Part shown: positions 7,536-15,637 of the stretch, piece after piece
Numbering within the stretch: position 1 is the first letter of the stretch
Layout of the letters: each line of letters opens with the position of its first letter
Source: JADJLQ01 sp034439915
Lineage (GTDB): Bacteria; Bacteroidota; Bacteroidia; Chitinophagales; Saprospiraceae
Direction of reading: 5' to 3'
Length of the DNA stretch: 25,367 nt
Assembly (NCBI GenBank): GCA_034439915.1
Contig: JAWXBI010000224.1
Coordinates: forward strand, 1 to 25,367
The notes under the pieces: model-generated
Told to the model about the DNA's origin: nothing
Database searches by the model: none
What the model saw: the letters and a program-made list of their open reading frames with translations, nothing else
Translations under genes and position numbers: made by a program

Positions 7536-8779
7536 AATGCCTCCACAAATCTATCCAATTCTTCAGTTGAAGTATAAACATTTGGGGTGATTCGGCAACC
7601 GTGTACATTGGCATAATCTATAGCCACTGTAAAGATCTTATACTTTTCGAGTAAAGTTTTGGCGAGATCTGCTGGCTTCATGCCCTTGATCCCCACATTG
7701 GCAATACCACAGGCACGGACAGGGTCAGCAGGGGTATTCAGGTCTATATGAGGCAGGTCCCTGACTTTGGATGTCCAATAATTTTGCAAATACCTCAACC
7801 GGGCTTCTTTGCGCGCTGGCCCAATCATTTCATAAAACTCAATAGCATCCTGCACCGCCAGGTCAGTATGCACCGGCACGGTACCGGTATGATTCAGTTT
7901 GCGGATATCATCATCGGCAAAACCCGTGTCACCAAACAATTGCCAGAGTTTGGCAATTTTATCTTTTTTCACATATAATAATCCGGCACCCAGCGGTACA
8001 CTCAACCATTTATGTAAACTACTTCCATAATAATCACAACCCAGATCGGAGATCTTATACTCAAAATGGCCTACACAATGCGCCCCATCGACCAGGACAT
8101 CCACTTTATGCCGATGTGCCATATCGGTTATTTTTTTAATGGGCAATATCTGACCAGTGATGTTGACCATGTGTGAAACCATTAATAATCGTGTGTTGGG
8201 CGTAATGGCATTTTCATATAAAGCGACTATTTCTTCATCGTCCTTGGGATGAAGGGGGACGGAAACTCTTTTGTTGACGAGTCCATATCGCCTGGCCTGA
8301 TATTTAAACATATCGAGCATGGCCCCGTAATCCTGTAAAGCCATGACTGCCTCCTCAGCCGGTTTCCAGTCATACCCCGAAATTACCGTGTCCAGAGACT
8401 CTGTCGTATTACGGGTCAGCACGACTTCTTCATGGGAAGCACCGACCAACCTTGCTAGTTTTTTCCGGATTTCAATATTATCATCAAAGCGGTGATTGCG
8501 CATATACCAGGACCCCTGAAAATTGATGTCTTTGACCCGGCCGATAAACCGGTTTAAAGTCTCCTGTGGTACTATACAATAATAGCCGTTTTCGAGATTG
8601 ATGTAATCGGGTTTGAGCCGGTAACCGCTGCGTACCAGGGCCCAGAAATCTTCGTCAGTGGCCAGATCCAGGGCGCTGCGATGGGAGACTCCGGCTATCA
8701 GATTTTCCCTTTGGGTTAAAAACCCGGTGGTCAATAAACCGGCACTTCCGAGTTTTTTGATGAAATCGCGTTTATTCAT
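7505..8779 (-). CDS. Secreted class-V aminotransferase-fold PLP protein (isopenicillin-N epimerase-like)
   Basis: The 424-residue protein has the class-V aminotransferase fold. The PLP lysine is Lys257 in YGSSLHKWLSVPLGAG, the ring-contacting Asp231 and His234 lie in VLVDGAHCVGH, and LTRNTTESLD (121-130) is the phosphate-cup region. Isopenicillin-N epimerase-like and cysteine desulfurase-like enzymes share this pattern; the substrate cannot be read from sequence. The N-terminus MNKRDFIKKLGSAGLLTTGF resembles the Tat-type leader common in Bacteroidota PLP proteins, with Lys-Arg rather than Arg-Arg, so export through Tat is plausible but not certain. The gene is 36 bases downstream of mazF, same strand, and 70 bases upstream of the YdjM-like gene. 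Its last eight residues are encoded by a low-complexity repeat, suggesting an altered C-terminus. Confidence 0.87.
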   Translation of the reverse strand: MNKRDFIKKLGSAGLLTTGFLTQRENLIAGVSHRSALDLATDEDFWALVRSGYRLKPDYINLENGYYCIVPQETLNRFIGRVKDINFQGSWYMRNHRFDDNIEIRKKLARLVGASHEEVVLTRNTTESLDTVISGYDWKPAEEAVMALQDYGAMLDMFKYQARRYGLVNKRVSVPLHPKDDEEIVALYENAITPNTRLLMVSHMVNITGQILPIKKITDMAHRHKVDVLVDGAHCVGHFEYKISDLGCDYYGSSLHKWLSVPLGAGLLYVKKDKIAKLWQLFGDTGFADDDIRKLNHTGTVPVHTDLAVQDAIEFYEMIGPARKEARLRYLQNYWTSKVRDLPHIDLNTPADPVRACGIANVGIKGMKPADLAKTLLEKYKIFTVAIDYANVHGCRITPNVYTSTEELDRFVEALKEEGGKRKG

Positions 8780-8815
8780 ATAAGGATATTATTTCTTAAA
8801 ACTGAATAAAAAAAA

Positions 8816-9139
8816 TTAATCAACATACATTTCTTTGATAATTGCTTTTACTTTAAAAATTTCATCATAAGTCAACGTACTGATTATTTTGGAAATTCGT
8901 TGTTTATCAACAGGTCTGACTTGCTCCAGCATGATCCAACATTTGCGGGAATCGATAAAAATTTCAATCCGGTAAGCTAGAATTTTTAATTTACTGGTAA
9001 TTGGAGCTATAACTACGGTATTCAGATGATGATTTAATTCATTGGGTGAAATAATTAAACAAGGCCTGGGTTTTTTTATCTCACTTCCAATAGTAGGATC
9101 AAGATTAACTAATACGATGGAATATTGTTCTAGTTCCAT
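8816..9139 (-). CDS. mazF: MazF/PemK-family endoribonuclease toxin
   Basis: The 107-residue protein matches the MazF/PemK fold: an N-terminal YSIVLVNLDPTIGSEIKKPRPCLIISP strand-loop-strand, where MazF enzymes carry GSE-x-x-K-x-RP, then VVIAPITSKL and a final helix with SKIISTLTYDEIFKVKAII. Family members cut single-stranded RNA at short sequence motifs and slow growth when not neutralised by their antitoxin; the Arg of KPRP and the Thr/Ser of APITS are the usual active-site positions. The start codon overlaps the last 10 bases of mazE, so translation is probably coupled. The recognised RNA sequence cannot be inferred here. Confidence 0.9.
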   Translation of the reverse strand: MELEQYSIVLVNLDPTIGSEIKKPRPCLIISPNELNHHLNTVVIAPITSKLKILAYRIEIFIDSRKCWIMLEQVRPVDKQRISKIISTLTYDEIFKVKAIIKEMYVD

Positions 9140-9375
9140 TCATCGAGATTTTCATCTTCAAAAACATCAGGAATTATTAATTTATCTTCGCCCAGCGCTG
9201 CAATTTTTTTGCTGGCCTCTGCCCAACCTTCCCTTGGTTTCTTTTTCGGTTTTAATGTAAATTCATCCTCACCCAGAGTTATTTCAAGTTCATCTTTAAT
9301 TTGATACTTTTCTAAAAGCGCTTTAGAAAGTATAATTCCTTTTGAATTTCCAATTTTTATTACCTGAATACTCAT
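9130..9375 (-). CDS. mazE: MazE/AbrB-type antitoxin
   Basis: The 81-residue product has an N-terminal SpoVT/AbrB swapped-hairpin DNA-binding domain (MSIQVIKIGNSKGIILSKALLEKYQIKD pattern: IGNSKGI then LL-x-x-Y, residues 1-45) and an acidic C-terminal tail (IPDVFEDENLDEWN) of the type that binds and blocks MazF. It is the first gene of the pair and overlaps mazF by 10 bases. MazE proteins usually repress their own promoter; a candidate operator made of two 10-base direct half-sites lies 12 bases upstream of the start. Confidence 0.9.
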   Translation of the reverse strand: MSIQVIKIGNSKGIILSKALLEKYQIKDELEITLGEDEFTLKPKKKPREGWAEASKKIAALGEDKLIIPDVFEDENLDEWN

Positions 9376-9387
9376 ATACTCTAATTT

Positions 9388-9408
9388 GTAATAACAAAGT
9401 TATAACAA
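9388..9408 (-). promoter_or_regulatory. Candidate mazEF promoter and MazE operator
   Basis: On the minus strand TTGTTATAAC and TTGTTATTAC lie in direct orientation with an 11-base period, about one helical turn. The segment between includes TAACTTTG (9395-9402), which fits the Bacteroidota -7 box TAnnTTTG, and GTTATAAC is itself palindromic. The placement would let a MazE dimer cover the promoter. No good TTTG -33 element was found at the usual distance. Confidence 0.5.
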
Positions 9409-9420
9409 TATTTAAATTAC

Positions 9421-10131
9421 CTAAGAAAAAAGATCAGCATGTGGTGCATCGTCCTCCATCTCCACCCGTTCAATCAGCCCCGCATCATTTTCACTTACCT
9501 TACCCACCCGGTCACTGACGGGATAAGCCTCCATCTCTTCATCCGGATATGGAATGATCAATTGCAGTGCCTCCTTGGTTGATAAGGTAGGATCAATCCA
9601 GAGTTTTTCCTGTTCGGGTAATAAAATAGCCGGCATCCGATCATGTATGGAGGACATCATTTTATTGGCCGGCTGGGTAATTAAAGTAAACGATTCAATC
9701 TTTTCACCATTCGGTGCTTTCCAGGTTTCCCAGAGTCCGGCAATAGTAAACAGTTTGCCGTTTTGAATAGTGATCCGGTATGGTTTTTTTTTCTTTCCAA
9801 CGGTCTTCCATTCATAAAACCCGTCAAAAGGCACCAGGCACCTTCTTTTTTCCAAAGCATTTTTAAATGTCTTTTCTTCCACGGTCTCGATGCGGGCATT
9901 GATCATTTTATATCCCACCTTCGGATCCTTGGCCCAGAAAGGGATCAACCCCCAGCGCATAGGCCTGAAATGTTTAGGGTCCTGGTTAGTAATCACCGGA
10001 AGGACATGGGTCGGGGCCACATTAAAGTTGGGCAGGGGATTATAACGCTCCAGGTCTTCCGTATAGAAGGTGGCCTGGAACCGCTCTTCGAGTTCTTTTT
10101 CGGTTTTAGTCAATGAGGAACGTCCACACAT
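9421..10131 (-). CDS. SRAP-family abasic-site processing protein (YedK/HMCES)
   Basis: With the start at 10131 the product is 236 residues and begins MCGRSS. In this family the initiator Met is removed and Cys2 becomes the N-terminal nucleophile that forms a stable thiazolidine link to abasic sites in single-stranded DNA. The other active-site residues are visible: Asn78 (MINARIET), Glu107 (PFDGFYEWK) and His163 (SIHDRMPAIL), at the spacing found in E. coli YedK. A longer open frame to 10302 exists but adds only repeat-derived residues and would bury Cys2, so the short start is chosen. The gene has no obvious operon partner; the family is often tied to the SOS response, but no LexA-type box was identified. 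Confidence 0.93.
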   Translation of the reverse strand: MCGRSSLTKTEKELEERFQATFYTEDLERYNPLPNFNVAPTHVLPVITNQDPKHFRPMRWGLIPFWAKDPKVGYKMINARIETVEEKTFKNALEKRRCLVPFDGFYEWKTVGKKKKPYRITIQNGKLFTIAGLWETWKAPNGEKIESFTLITQPANKMMSSIHDRMPAILLPEQEKLWIDPTLSTKEALQLIIPYPDEEMEAYPVSDRVGKVSENDAGLIERVEMEDDAPHADLFS

Positions 10132-10137
10132 AGAAAA

Positions 10138-10423
10138 GGTTGAATTGTTGAATTGTAAAATTGCCGAATTGTTTTGGACTGGTATATAAAGGTTGAATTG
10201 TGGATAGCTATCCGATTGTAAAATTGCGGAATTGTTTTTAGGTTTGGTAAAGCTGTGGATTAATTGGTTCCGTGATATCCCTGGACCCTGACAATTCAAC
10301 AATTCAACAATTCAACAATTCACCCCTGTTTTCATCCTCTAAATCTTTGGAATGACTAAATTGGTTCCGTGATAATCGCTGAGCCTGACAATTCAACAAT
10401 TCAACAATTCAACAATTCAACCC
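10138..10423. repeat. Intergenic block of AATTCAAC tandem repeats and inverted forms
   Basis: Two arrays of the octamer AATTCAAC are present: three full copies at 10293-10316 and four at 10390-10421. Each is preceded by the same module TTGGTTCCGTGATA (10264-10277 and 10361-10374) and a related CCTGAC. Near 10139-10155 the opposite orientation occurs (GTTGAATTGTTGAATTG), which can pair with the arrays. The second array runs directly into the formimidoyltransferase reading frame. No spacer/repeat structure of a CRISPR is present. Confidence 0.85.
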
Positions 10424-11382
10424 TCATTGAGTGTGTTCCCAATTTTTCCGAAGGCAGGGATCAGGGGGTCATTGAAAAAATTGAAAAAAGTATTACCTCG
10501 GTTCCAGGAGTTAAAGTCCTGCATACCGATATGGGATACGATGCACACCGGACAGTGATCACTTTTGCTGGTCCTCTTGCTGCATGCGTAGAAGCAGCAT
10601 TTCAATCCATTGTCATAGCGACCCGGCTCATCGATATGAGTAAGCATCAGGGTGTTCATCCCCGCTTGGGGGCGGTGGATGTCTTTCCTTTTGTGCCACT
10701 TGATATTCAGTCCATGACGGTAGCCATTGAATGTGCCAGACTCCTGGCTTCCCGGGTGGGTAATGAGTTAAACCTGCCAGTCTATATCTATGGTGAAGCA
10801 GCGATCCACCCTACTCGGCGCGCATTAGCCGATATCCGTAAAGGGGAGTACGAAGGATTAAGCAAAAAGATCATTCAGACTGATTGGAAACCAGATTTTG
10901 GCCCGGCGGTGTTTAATATAAAATCAGGGGCATGCATAATCGGAGCACGAAAAATCCTGGCCGCCTATAATATCAATCTCAAAACCAAGTCTGTCCAAAC
11001 AGCTCAAAAAATAGCATCCAGGTTGCGCGAAAAAAATGGGGGATTAAAGTCGGTGCGGGCGATTGGATGGTGGATGCCTGCATTTGATTGTACCCAGGTT
11101 TCCTGCAATCTGGTGGACCTGGATGAAACCCCCTTGCATCTGGCATTTGCTAGTTGCAGTGCCTTGGCTTTAGAAATGGGAACTGAAGTTACAGGAAGTG
11201 AATTAGTCGGCCTGATTCCTCAACAGGCTTTGACACAGGCTACTGATTTTTTTTATCCAAACAATAACTGGCCGGAACAGGAAAAAATTAAATACGCCAT
11301 TGGCTTCCTTGGATTAAACGCCGTAAAGCCCTTTGATCCGGAAAAACAAATTATCGAAAAAGTTTTGTTGAAAAGAGATTAA
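10369..11382 (+). CDS. Glutamate formimidoyltransferase
   Basis: The enzyme transfers the formimino group of N-formimino-glutamate to tetrahydrofolate, releasing glutamate at the end of one histidine-degradation route (EC 2.1.2.5). The family N-terminus LIECVPNFSEGRD begins at residue 19 of the longest frame; VHPRLGAVDVFPFVPL follows, with the likely catalytic His97, then the second subdomain (RAIGWWMPAFDCTQVSCNLVDLDETPLH). No cyclodeaminase domain is attached. Start choice is unusual: no ATG lies in frame near the family start, and the only standard start is the GTG at 10369, which is part of the intergenic repeat, so residues 8-19 (NSTIQQFNNSTL) are repeat-encoded. A non-canonical start nearer LIEC cannot be excluded. 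The next gene's open frame begins right after the stop. Confidence 0.88.
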   Translation: MIIAEPDNSTIQQFNNSTLIECVPNFSEGRDQGVIEKIEKSITSVPGVKVLHTDMGYDAHRTVITFAGPLAACVEAAFQSIVIATRLIDMSKHQGVHPRLGAVDVFPFVPLDIQSMTVAIECARLLASRVGNELNLPVYIYGEAAIHPTRRALADIRKGEYEGLSKKIIQTDWKPDFGPAVFNIKSGACIIGARKILAAYNINLKTKSVQTAQKIASRLREKNGGLKSVRAIGWWMPAFDCTQVSCNLVDLDETPLHLAFASCSALALEMGTEVTGSELVGLIPQQALTQATDFFYPNNNWPEQEKIKYAIGFLGLNAVKPFDPEKQIIEKVLLKRD

Positions 11383-11442
11383 TTGTTCTCTCTGTGGCAC
11401 CAAAAGAATACTAAATTTTTATCCTATTTTGGCATTTTTATA

Positions 11443-13704
11443 ATGCGGTTACTGACTCTTATAGGCTTGATTAGCCTTTGTTCTTGTAATAGGCAACAAG
11501 ACATTAAATCCAATCCCACTGGTTTGATGCAAGATGATCCCATCGACCATACCCTAATTTCTGCTTCGCCAGTACTTAATCCGGATATGGCATTAAAATC
11601 CTTTGATCTTGAACCCGGTTTTAGCATTCAATTGGTAGCTGCCGAACCTGTCGTACAGGCCCCGGTAGTTGCCCACTTTGATTATGATGGACATCTTTGG
11701 GTATTGACCATGCCTTCGTATATGCAGGATACCGTTGCTACGGATGAAGATCAACCAACAGGTCAATTATTAAAACTTTTAGACAAAGATCAGGATGGAT
11801 ATTACGAAGACAAAGAAATTAAGATTGACTCACTCGTACTGCCCCGCGCATTTAAAATTTTAAAAGAAGGAATACTCCTGGCAGAACCTCCTATACTTTA
11901 TTATTACCCAATGACAACGGGAAAAGTGAGCAAAAAACTGGTTGTTGATTCAACGTATGCTCCCCAAGGTGATGTAGAACACAAACCCAATGGCCTTTAT
12001 TGGAACCTCGACAACTGGATTTATAATGCCAAGTCCAGCCTGCGGTACCGTTGGAATCCTTCAGGGGAATGGACCATCGATACTTCTGAGTTCAGGGGTC
12101 AGTGGGGTATATCCGGTGATGATAAGGGCAGGCTTTTTTATAATCACAATAGCGCAGCTCTTTTGGCAGACGACCTCATGCCCAACTGGCTGGAGCCCAA
12201 TCCATATTATACCAATACCTCAAAAGGGTTGATGGGTGTATCCCGTACCAACAACAAAGTCAATCCAGCCAGGATTAATCCGGGGGTAAACCGCGCCTAC
12301 CTCAAAGAAGTCCTGGACTCAACCGGTAAACTCAACGAAATGACCGCAGCCTGCGGCGCGCTGGTATACCGGGATCAACAGTTTCCCCCATCATATTATA
12401 ATAGCTATTTTGTTTGTGAACCTTCGGCCAACCTGATTCAAAGATTAAAAATCGATGAAGATAATCAGGGCATGTTGAAGATAAACCGCCCGGATCCGGT
12501 CAGAGAATTTTTAAGATCCACCGATGAAAGGTTCAGGCCGGTACACCTGACCGACGGACCGGACGGATGTATATATGTAGTCGATATGTACCGGGGTATC
12601 ATTCAACACAAAAATTACCTGACTCCTTATTTAAAAAGACAAATAACCTATCGGCAATTACAAAAACCCCTCGATCATGGCCGCCTCTACAAAATCTGTC
12701 ACCGGGGCAAACAGGAAGTACCGGAGAGTCTGACAAATAAAACAGATTCAAGTCTGGTCTCCTTTTTAACGCACCCTTCCGCGTATTACCGCGACAGGGC
12801 ACGTGAATTATTGATCCAGCGAAAAGCAGTGGATATCCAGGAACAATTAATTCAGATTTTTGATCAGGTTCAGGATTATAAAACACAGTCTGGCATATTG
12901 TGGACCCTGGAGGGATTAGGCTTGATGAACACGACATGGATAGAAAAAGCAATTCGTAAAGAAACTGCCCAACTTCATCTGACCTTGCTTAAACTATTAG
13001 AGCATTTTCCACAGGAGGAACAAATTCCCGGGTGGCTCGATCGGATTTGTACCAATAAAAATCTCAAACTGGCAGCCTTGCCTATTATTCAAAAAAGAAT
13101 GACAAAAAACCCATTTTATTATCAATGGCTGGCCAATTTGGAAGTGGAGTTTAGCCAGGATAATGATATAAAAGATGCCATTATTAAAACCGTCAATGGT
13201 TACGAACAAGTTTATCTTCCATTTTCAACCAGCCTGAAACCGGTGTTAAATGAAGTCCTCGCTAAAAAAAAACTCATGAAATCCCTGCAAGCTAATTTAA
13301 AGCCTGGCACCTGGACTTCGATGCTGAGGGGATACGATTTATTTCAGGTTCATTGTGGTATTTGCCACGGTAAAAACGGGGAAGGGATTACCGGCCTGGC
13401 CCCCGCTCTGGTCGAATCCGAATGGATCAGCGGAGATGAAGACCGATTAATCCGAATTGTTTTGGATGGTCTGAAGGGCCCGATTTTGATCAATAAAAAA
13501 ACATTTGGTACCTCCTCAACGCTGATGCCGGGCCATCGGGATCAAACGGTACTGACCGATCAAAAACTGGCAGATATCCTGACTTTTATCCGGGGTAAAT
13601 ACGGACATTCGACCATCCCGGTAACGCGCCATAAAGTCAATAAAGTAAGAGAAGAAACGAAAGGCCGTCAACAACCCTATGAAATGGCCGATTTTATCCA
13701 GTGA
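11443..13704 (+). CDS. PVC-type heme-binding CxxCH lipoprotein, putative membrane-bound dehydrogenase
   Basis: The chosen ATG at 11443 gives 753 residues starting MRLLTLIGLISLCSC, a lipoprotein signal with Cys15 as the likely lipidated residue; an earlier TTG at 11383 in the same frame would place 20 odd residues before it. Residues about 55-420 match the beta-propeller 'membrane-bound dehydrogenase' N-terminal domain (GDVEHKPNGLYWNLDNWIYN, VDMYRGIIQHKNYL). A middle alpha-helical stretch resembles HEAT repeats. The C-terminus is a class-I cytochrome c: C638-GI-C641-H642, with Met695 (LMPGH) as probable axial ligand. Relatives are abundant in Bacteroidota and Planctomycetes and are thought to oxidise sugars or alcohols, but no substrate is known. 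It follows the formimidoyltransferase by about 60 bases and may be co-transcribed. Confidence 0.88.
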   Translation: MRLLTLIGLISLCSCNRQQDIKSNPTGLMQDDPIDHTLISASPVLNPDMALKSFDLEPGFSIQLVAAEPVVQAPVVAHFDYDGHLWVLTMPSYMQDTVATDEDQPTGQLLKLLDKDQDGYYEDKEIKIDSLVLPRAFKILKEGILLAEPPILYYYPMTTGKVSKKLVVDSTYAPQGDVEHKPNGLYWNLDNWIYNAKSSLRYRWNPSGEWTIDTSEFRGQWGISGDDKGRLFYNHNSAALLADDLMPNWLEPNPYYTNTSKGLMGVSRTNNKVNPARINPGVNRAYLKEVLDSTGKLNEMTAACGALVYRDQQFPPSYYNSYFVCEPSANLIQRLKIDEDNQGMLKINRPDPVREFLRSTDERFRPVHLTDGPDGCIYVVDMYRGIIQHKNYLTPYLKRQITYRQLQKPLDHGRLYKICHRGKQEVPESLTNKTDSSLVSFLTHPSAYYRDRARELLIQRKAVDIQEQLIQIFDQVQDYKTQSGILWTLEGLGLMNTTWIEKAIRKETAQLHLTLLKLLEHFPQEEQIPGWLDRICTNKNLKLAALPIIQKRMTKNPFYYQWLANLEVEFSQDNDIKDAIIKTVNGYEQVYLPFSTSLKPVLNEVLAKKKLMKSLQANLKPGTWTSMLRGYDLFQVHCGICHGKNGEGITGLAPALVESEWISGDEDRLIRIVLDGLKGPILINKKTFGTSSTLMPGHRDQTVLTDQKLADILTFIRGKYGHSTIPVTRHKVNKVREETKGRQQPYEMADFIQ

Positions 13705-13717
13705 ATTTACCAGTATC

Positions 13718-14311
13718 TTAAAACTGTACTCCCAGGGAAATGGATAACGCATTGAACTTGCTCTTATCCTCAACCATGGAGACACTTTTGGGATTAAAAA
13801 TCCTTGAAATACCATGTTCGTAGTCCAAACCCAGCGTAAGAAACAAGATCCTTACGGAAGCCCCCGCCATTAATCCGGCAAAAATCCCATTAAAGTCTTC
13901 ATCCAGCCGGGGTGAACTACTGTCTACTCCCAATAAAAAATTACCGGCTATACCGCCCTGCAATCGGAGGTCCGCAAAACGATTTTTAAACAAATATGAG
14001 CCTACCCGAAGGGGTAATTTGATGACCTTAAAATCGGTAAATTCTTTGTATGGTTTGAATAAATCTATTTCTACGGGCAATACACTGATTTTCTGAAAGA
14101 ACATGCCGGGCATAAAAAAATAACTTCCATCCGGGACAATGACATCAAAACCAAAACTGTATCCCTGGTGACGTGGATTACTGCCTGGCCATTGTTCGTC
14201 TGTGAAAGTTACCTGTTGTACTCCGGTAGTGAAATTGATATATACCTGCGTGTAAACCTTCATTGATATGAGGCAGAGACAGCACCCTAAATACAAAGTT
14301 TTAATTCTCAT
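13718..14311 (-). CDS. Outer-membrane beta-barrel protein, porin-like
   Basis: The 197-residue product starts with a signal peptide (MRIKTLYLGCCLCLISMKVYTQ, cut likely after the Tyr-Thr-Gln region) and continues with alternating short amphipathic strands such as YSFGFDVIVPD, IKLPLRVGSYLF, LRLQGGIAGNFLLG and FAGLMAGASVRILFLTLGLDY. It ends in SISLGVQF, with the C-terminal Phe used by outer-membrane barrels for Bam recognition. This is the pattern of small OMP_b-brl domain proteins of Bacteroidota. No specific ligand can be named. It converges with the heme lipoprotein (13 bases apart) and diverges from lgt. Confidence 0.75.
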   Translation of the reverse strand: MRIKTLYLGCCLCLISMKVYTQVYINFTTGVQQVTFTDEQWPGSNPRHQGYSFGFDVIVPDGSYFFMPGMFFQKISVLPVEIDLFKPYKEFTDFKVIKLPLRVGSYLFKNRFADLRLQGGIAGNFLLGVDSSSPRLDEDFNGIFAGLMAGASVRILFLTLGLDYEHGISRIFNPKSVSMVEDKSKFNALSISLGVQF

Positions 14312-14401
14312 ATTCTATATTTAATCCAATAATCAACCCGTCAAAACGCATAAGGTCTAATGGATTATTTAGTTTAATTTTATGCTTTTCAAAACGATTA
14401 C

Positions 14402-15583
14402 ATGTTTCCTGATTTATCCTATATAGTTCAATACTTCTTTGGAACCGCACCCGATGGCGCCCTATCTATTGTCAAGACGTTTGGATTATTCCTCACCTTT
14501 GCTTTTTTGGCCAGTGCCTGGATCTTGTCCCTTGAATTCAAACGCAAAGAAAAAGAAGGAATTTTACGGCCTCAAACGATCAAGATAAATCCGGCAGCCA
14601 ATGCCCGCCCGGTGGATATTCTCATCAATATAATATTTGGCTTTGTAATGGGGTTCAAACTACTCTATGCCTACCAACACCTCGAAGATATGAAAAATGA
14701 TGCGGTTGCCGTGTTATTGTCTTCAAAAGGGAATTGGCTCGGGGGGCTGATTGGAGCGGCAATTTTTGGATTAATTAAATATTGGGATTACCTCAAAGCC
14801 AGGAAAAATTCTTCCACGCCTCAGGACGTGCTTTTATATCCGCATCAGATGGTCCCGGACATTACTATAATTGCCGCCGTTTCCGGTATCCTGGGTGCTA
14901 AAATATTTGCATTATTTGAAGGGGAACAATCCTGGGGTTCCTTTGTACGGGACCCTGTTAAAGCGTTTTTATCGGGTAGCGGTCTTGCCATCTATGGAGG
15001 ATTGATTGTGGCTTTTATTACGGTATTTTATTATGTCAGAAAAAAAGGGATCAAACCCATCCACGTAATGGATGCTGTGGCCCCTGCCCTGATTATAGGT
15101 TATGCCGTAGGCAGGATAGGATGTCAGCTTTCGGGTGATGGGGACTGGGGTATATTTAATGCAGCAGCCAAACCCTCCTGGTTTTTTCTTCCGGACAGCT
15201 GGTGGGCGTATACCTACCCGCACAATATCCTCAATGAAGGGGCCCTCATTCCGGGTTGTACCTACAAACATTGTATGCAACTTGAACAACCTGTTTTTCC
15301 AACACCACTTTGGGAGGCAATACTCGGATTTATCATATTTGGAATATTGTGGGCCCTGAGAAAAAGAATTACCATACCGGGCATGTTGTTTTTTGTCTAT
15401 TGTATAATGAACGGTGTGGAGCGATTTTTTATAGAAAAAATACGGGTCAATGAAAAAATATTATTGGGTGGACTTGAGTTGACCCAGGCTGAAATCATCT
15501 CATCGTTGGTTTTTATTACCGGTGTGGTGGGTTGTGTGATTTTGTGGAAAAGGCATCAGAATCCTCTCCCCTCTAAAATTTGA
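14402..15583 (+). CDS. lgt: Prolipoprotein diacylglyceryl transferase
   Basis: Lgt transfers diacylglycerol from phosphatidylglycerol to the lipobox cysteine of prelipoproteins in the inner membrane. The 393-residue protein has about seven hydrophobic segments and the Lgt signature as AVGRIGCQLSGDGDWG, with Arg238 in the position of the conserved arginine of the family GRIGNF-type motif, followed by the C-terminal ERFFIEKIRVNE pattern. It is about 100 residues longer than E. coli Lgt, as is usual in Bacteroidota, mainly through a polar loop near residues 40-60 and extra residues around 250-290 (CTYKHCMQ). The ATG at 14402 begins the natural N-terminus. The lipoprotein at 11443 is a likely client. 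Confidence 0.93.
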   Translation: MFPDLSYIVQYFFGTAPDGALSIVKTFGLFLTFAFLASAWILSLEFKRKEKEGILRPQTIKINPAANARPVDILINIIFGFVMGFKLLYAYQHLEDMKNDAVAVLLSSKGNWLGGLIGAAIFGLIKYWDYLKARKNSSTPQDVLLYPHQMVPDITIIAAVSGILGAKIFALFEGEQSWGSFVRDPVKAFLSGSGLAIYGGLIVAFITVFYYVRKKGIKPIHVMDAVAPALIIGYAVGRIGCQLSGDGDWGIFNAAAKPSWFFLPDSWWAYTYPHNILNEGALIPGCTYKHCMQLEQPVFPTPLWEAILGFIIFGILWALRKRITIPGMLFFVYCIMNGVERFFIEKIRVNEKILLGGLELTQAEIISSLVFITGVVGCVILWKRHQNPLPSKI

Positions 15584-15637
15584 GTTTAGCCACTGTTAAA
15601 ACATTGTTTCTGTAATTATAACATTGACACAATTGTT

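Noticed and set aside
9763..10116. 117-residue plus-strand frame opposite the SRAP gene
   Set aside because: It is a shadow of a strongly supported gene and lacks motifs.
9421..10302. Longer SRAP protein starting at 10302
   Set aside because: The extra residues come from simple repeats, and the family needs Cys2 directly after the start Met (MCGR at 10131).
10138..10423. CRISPR-like array
   Set aside because: The units are 8 bp and directly tandem with no spacers, and there are no cas genes.
11383..11442. TTG start for the heme lipoprotein
   Set aside because: It would put about 20 residues before a good lipoprotein signal that begins at ATG 11443.
14312..14401. Promoter pair between the beta-barrel gene and lgt
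   Set aside because: A divergent promoter must exist nearby, but no box matched the Bacteroidota consensus well enough to place it.
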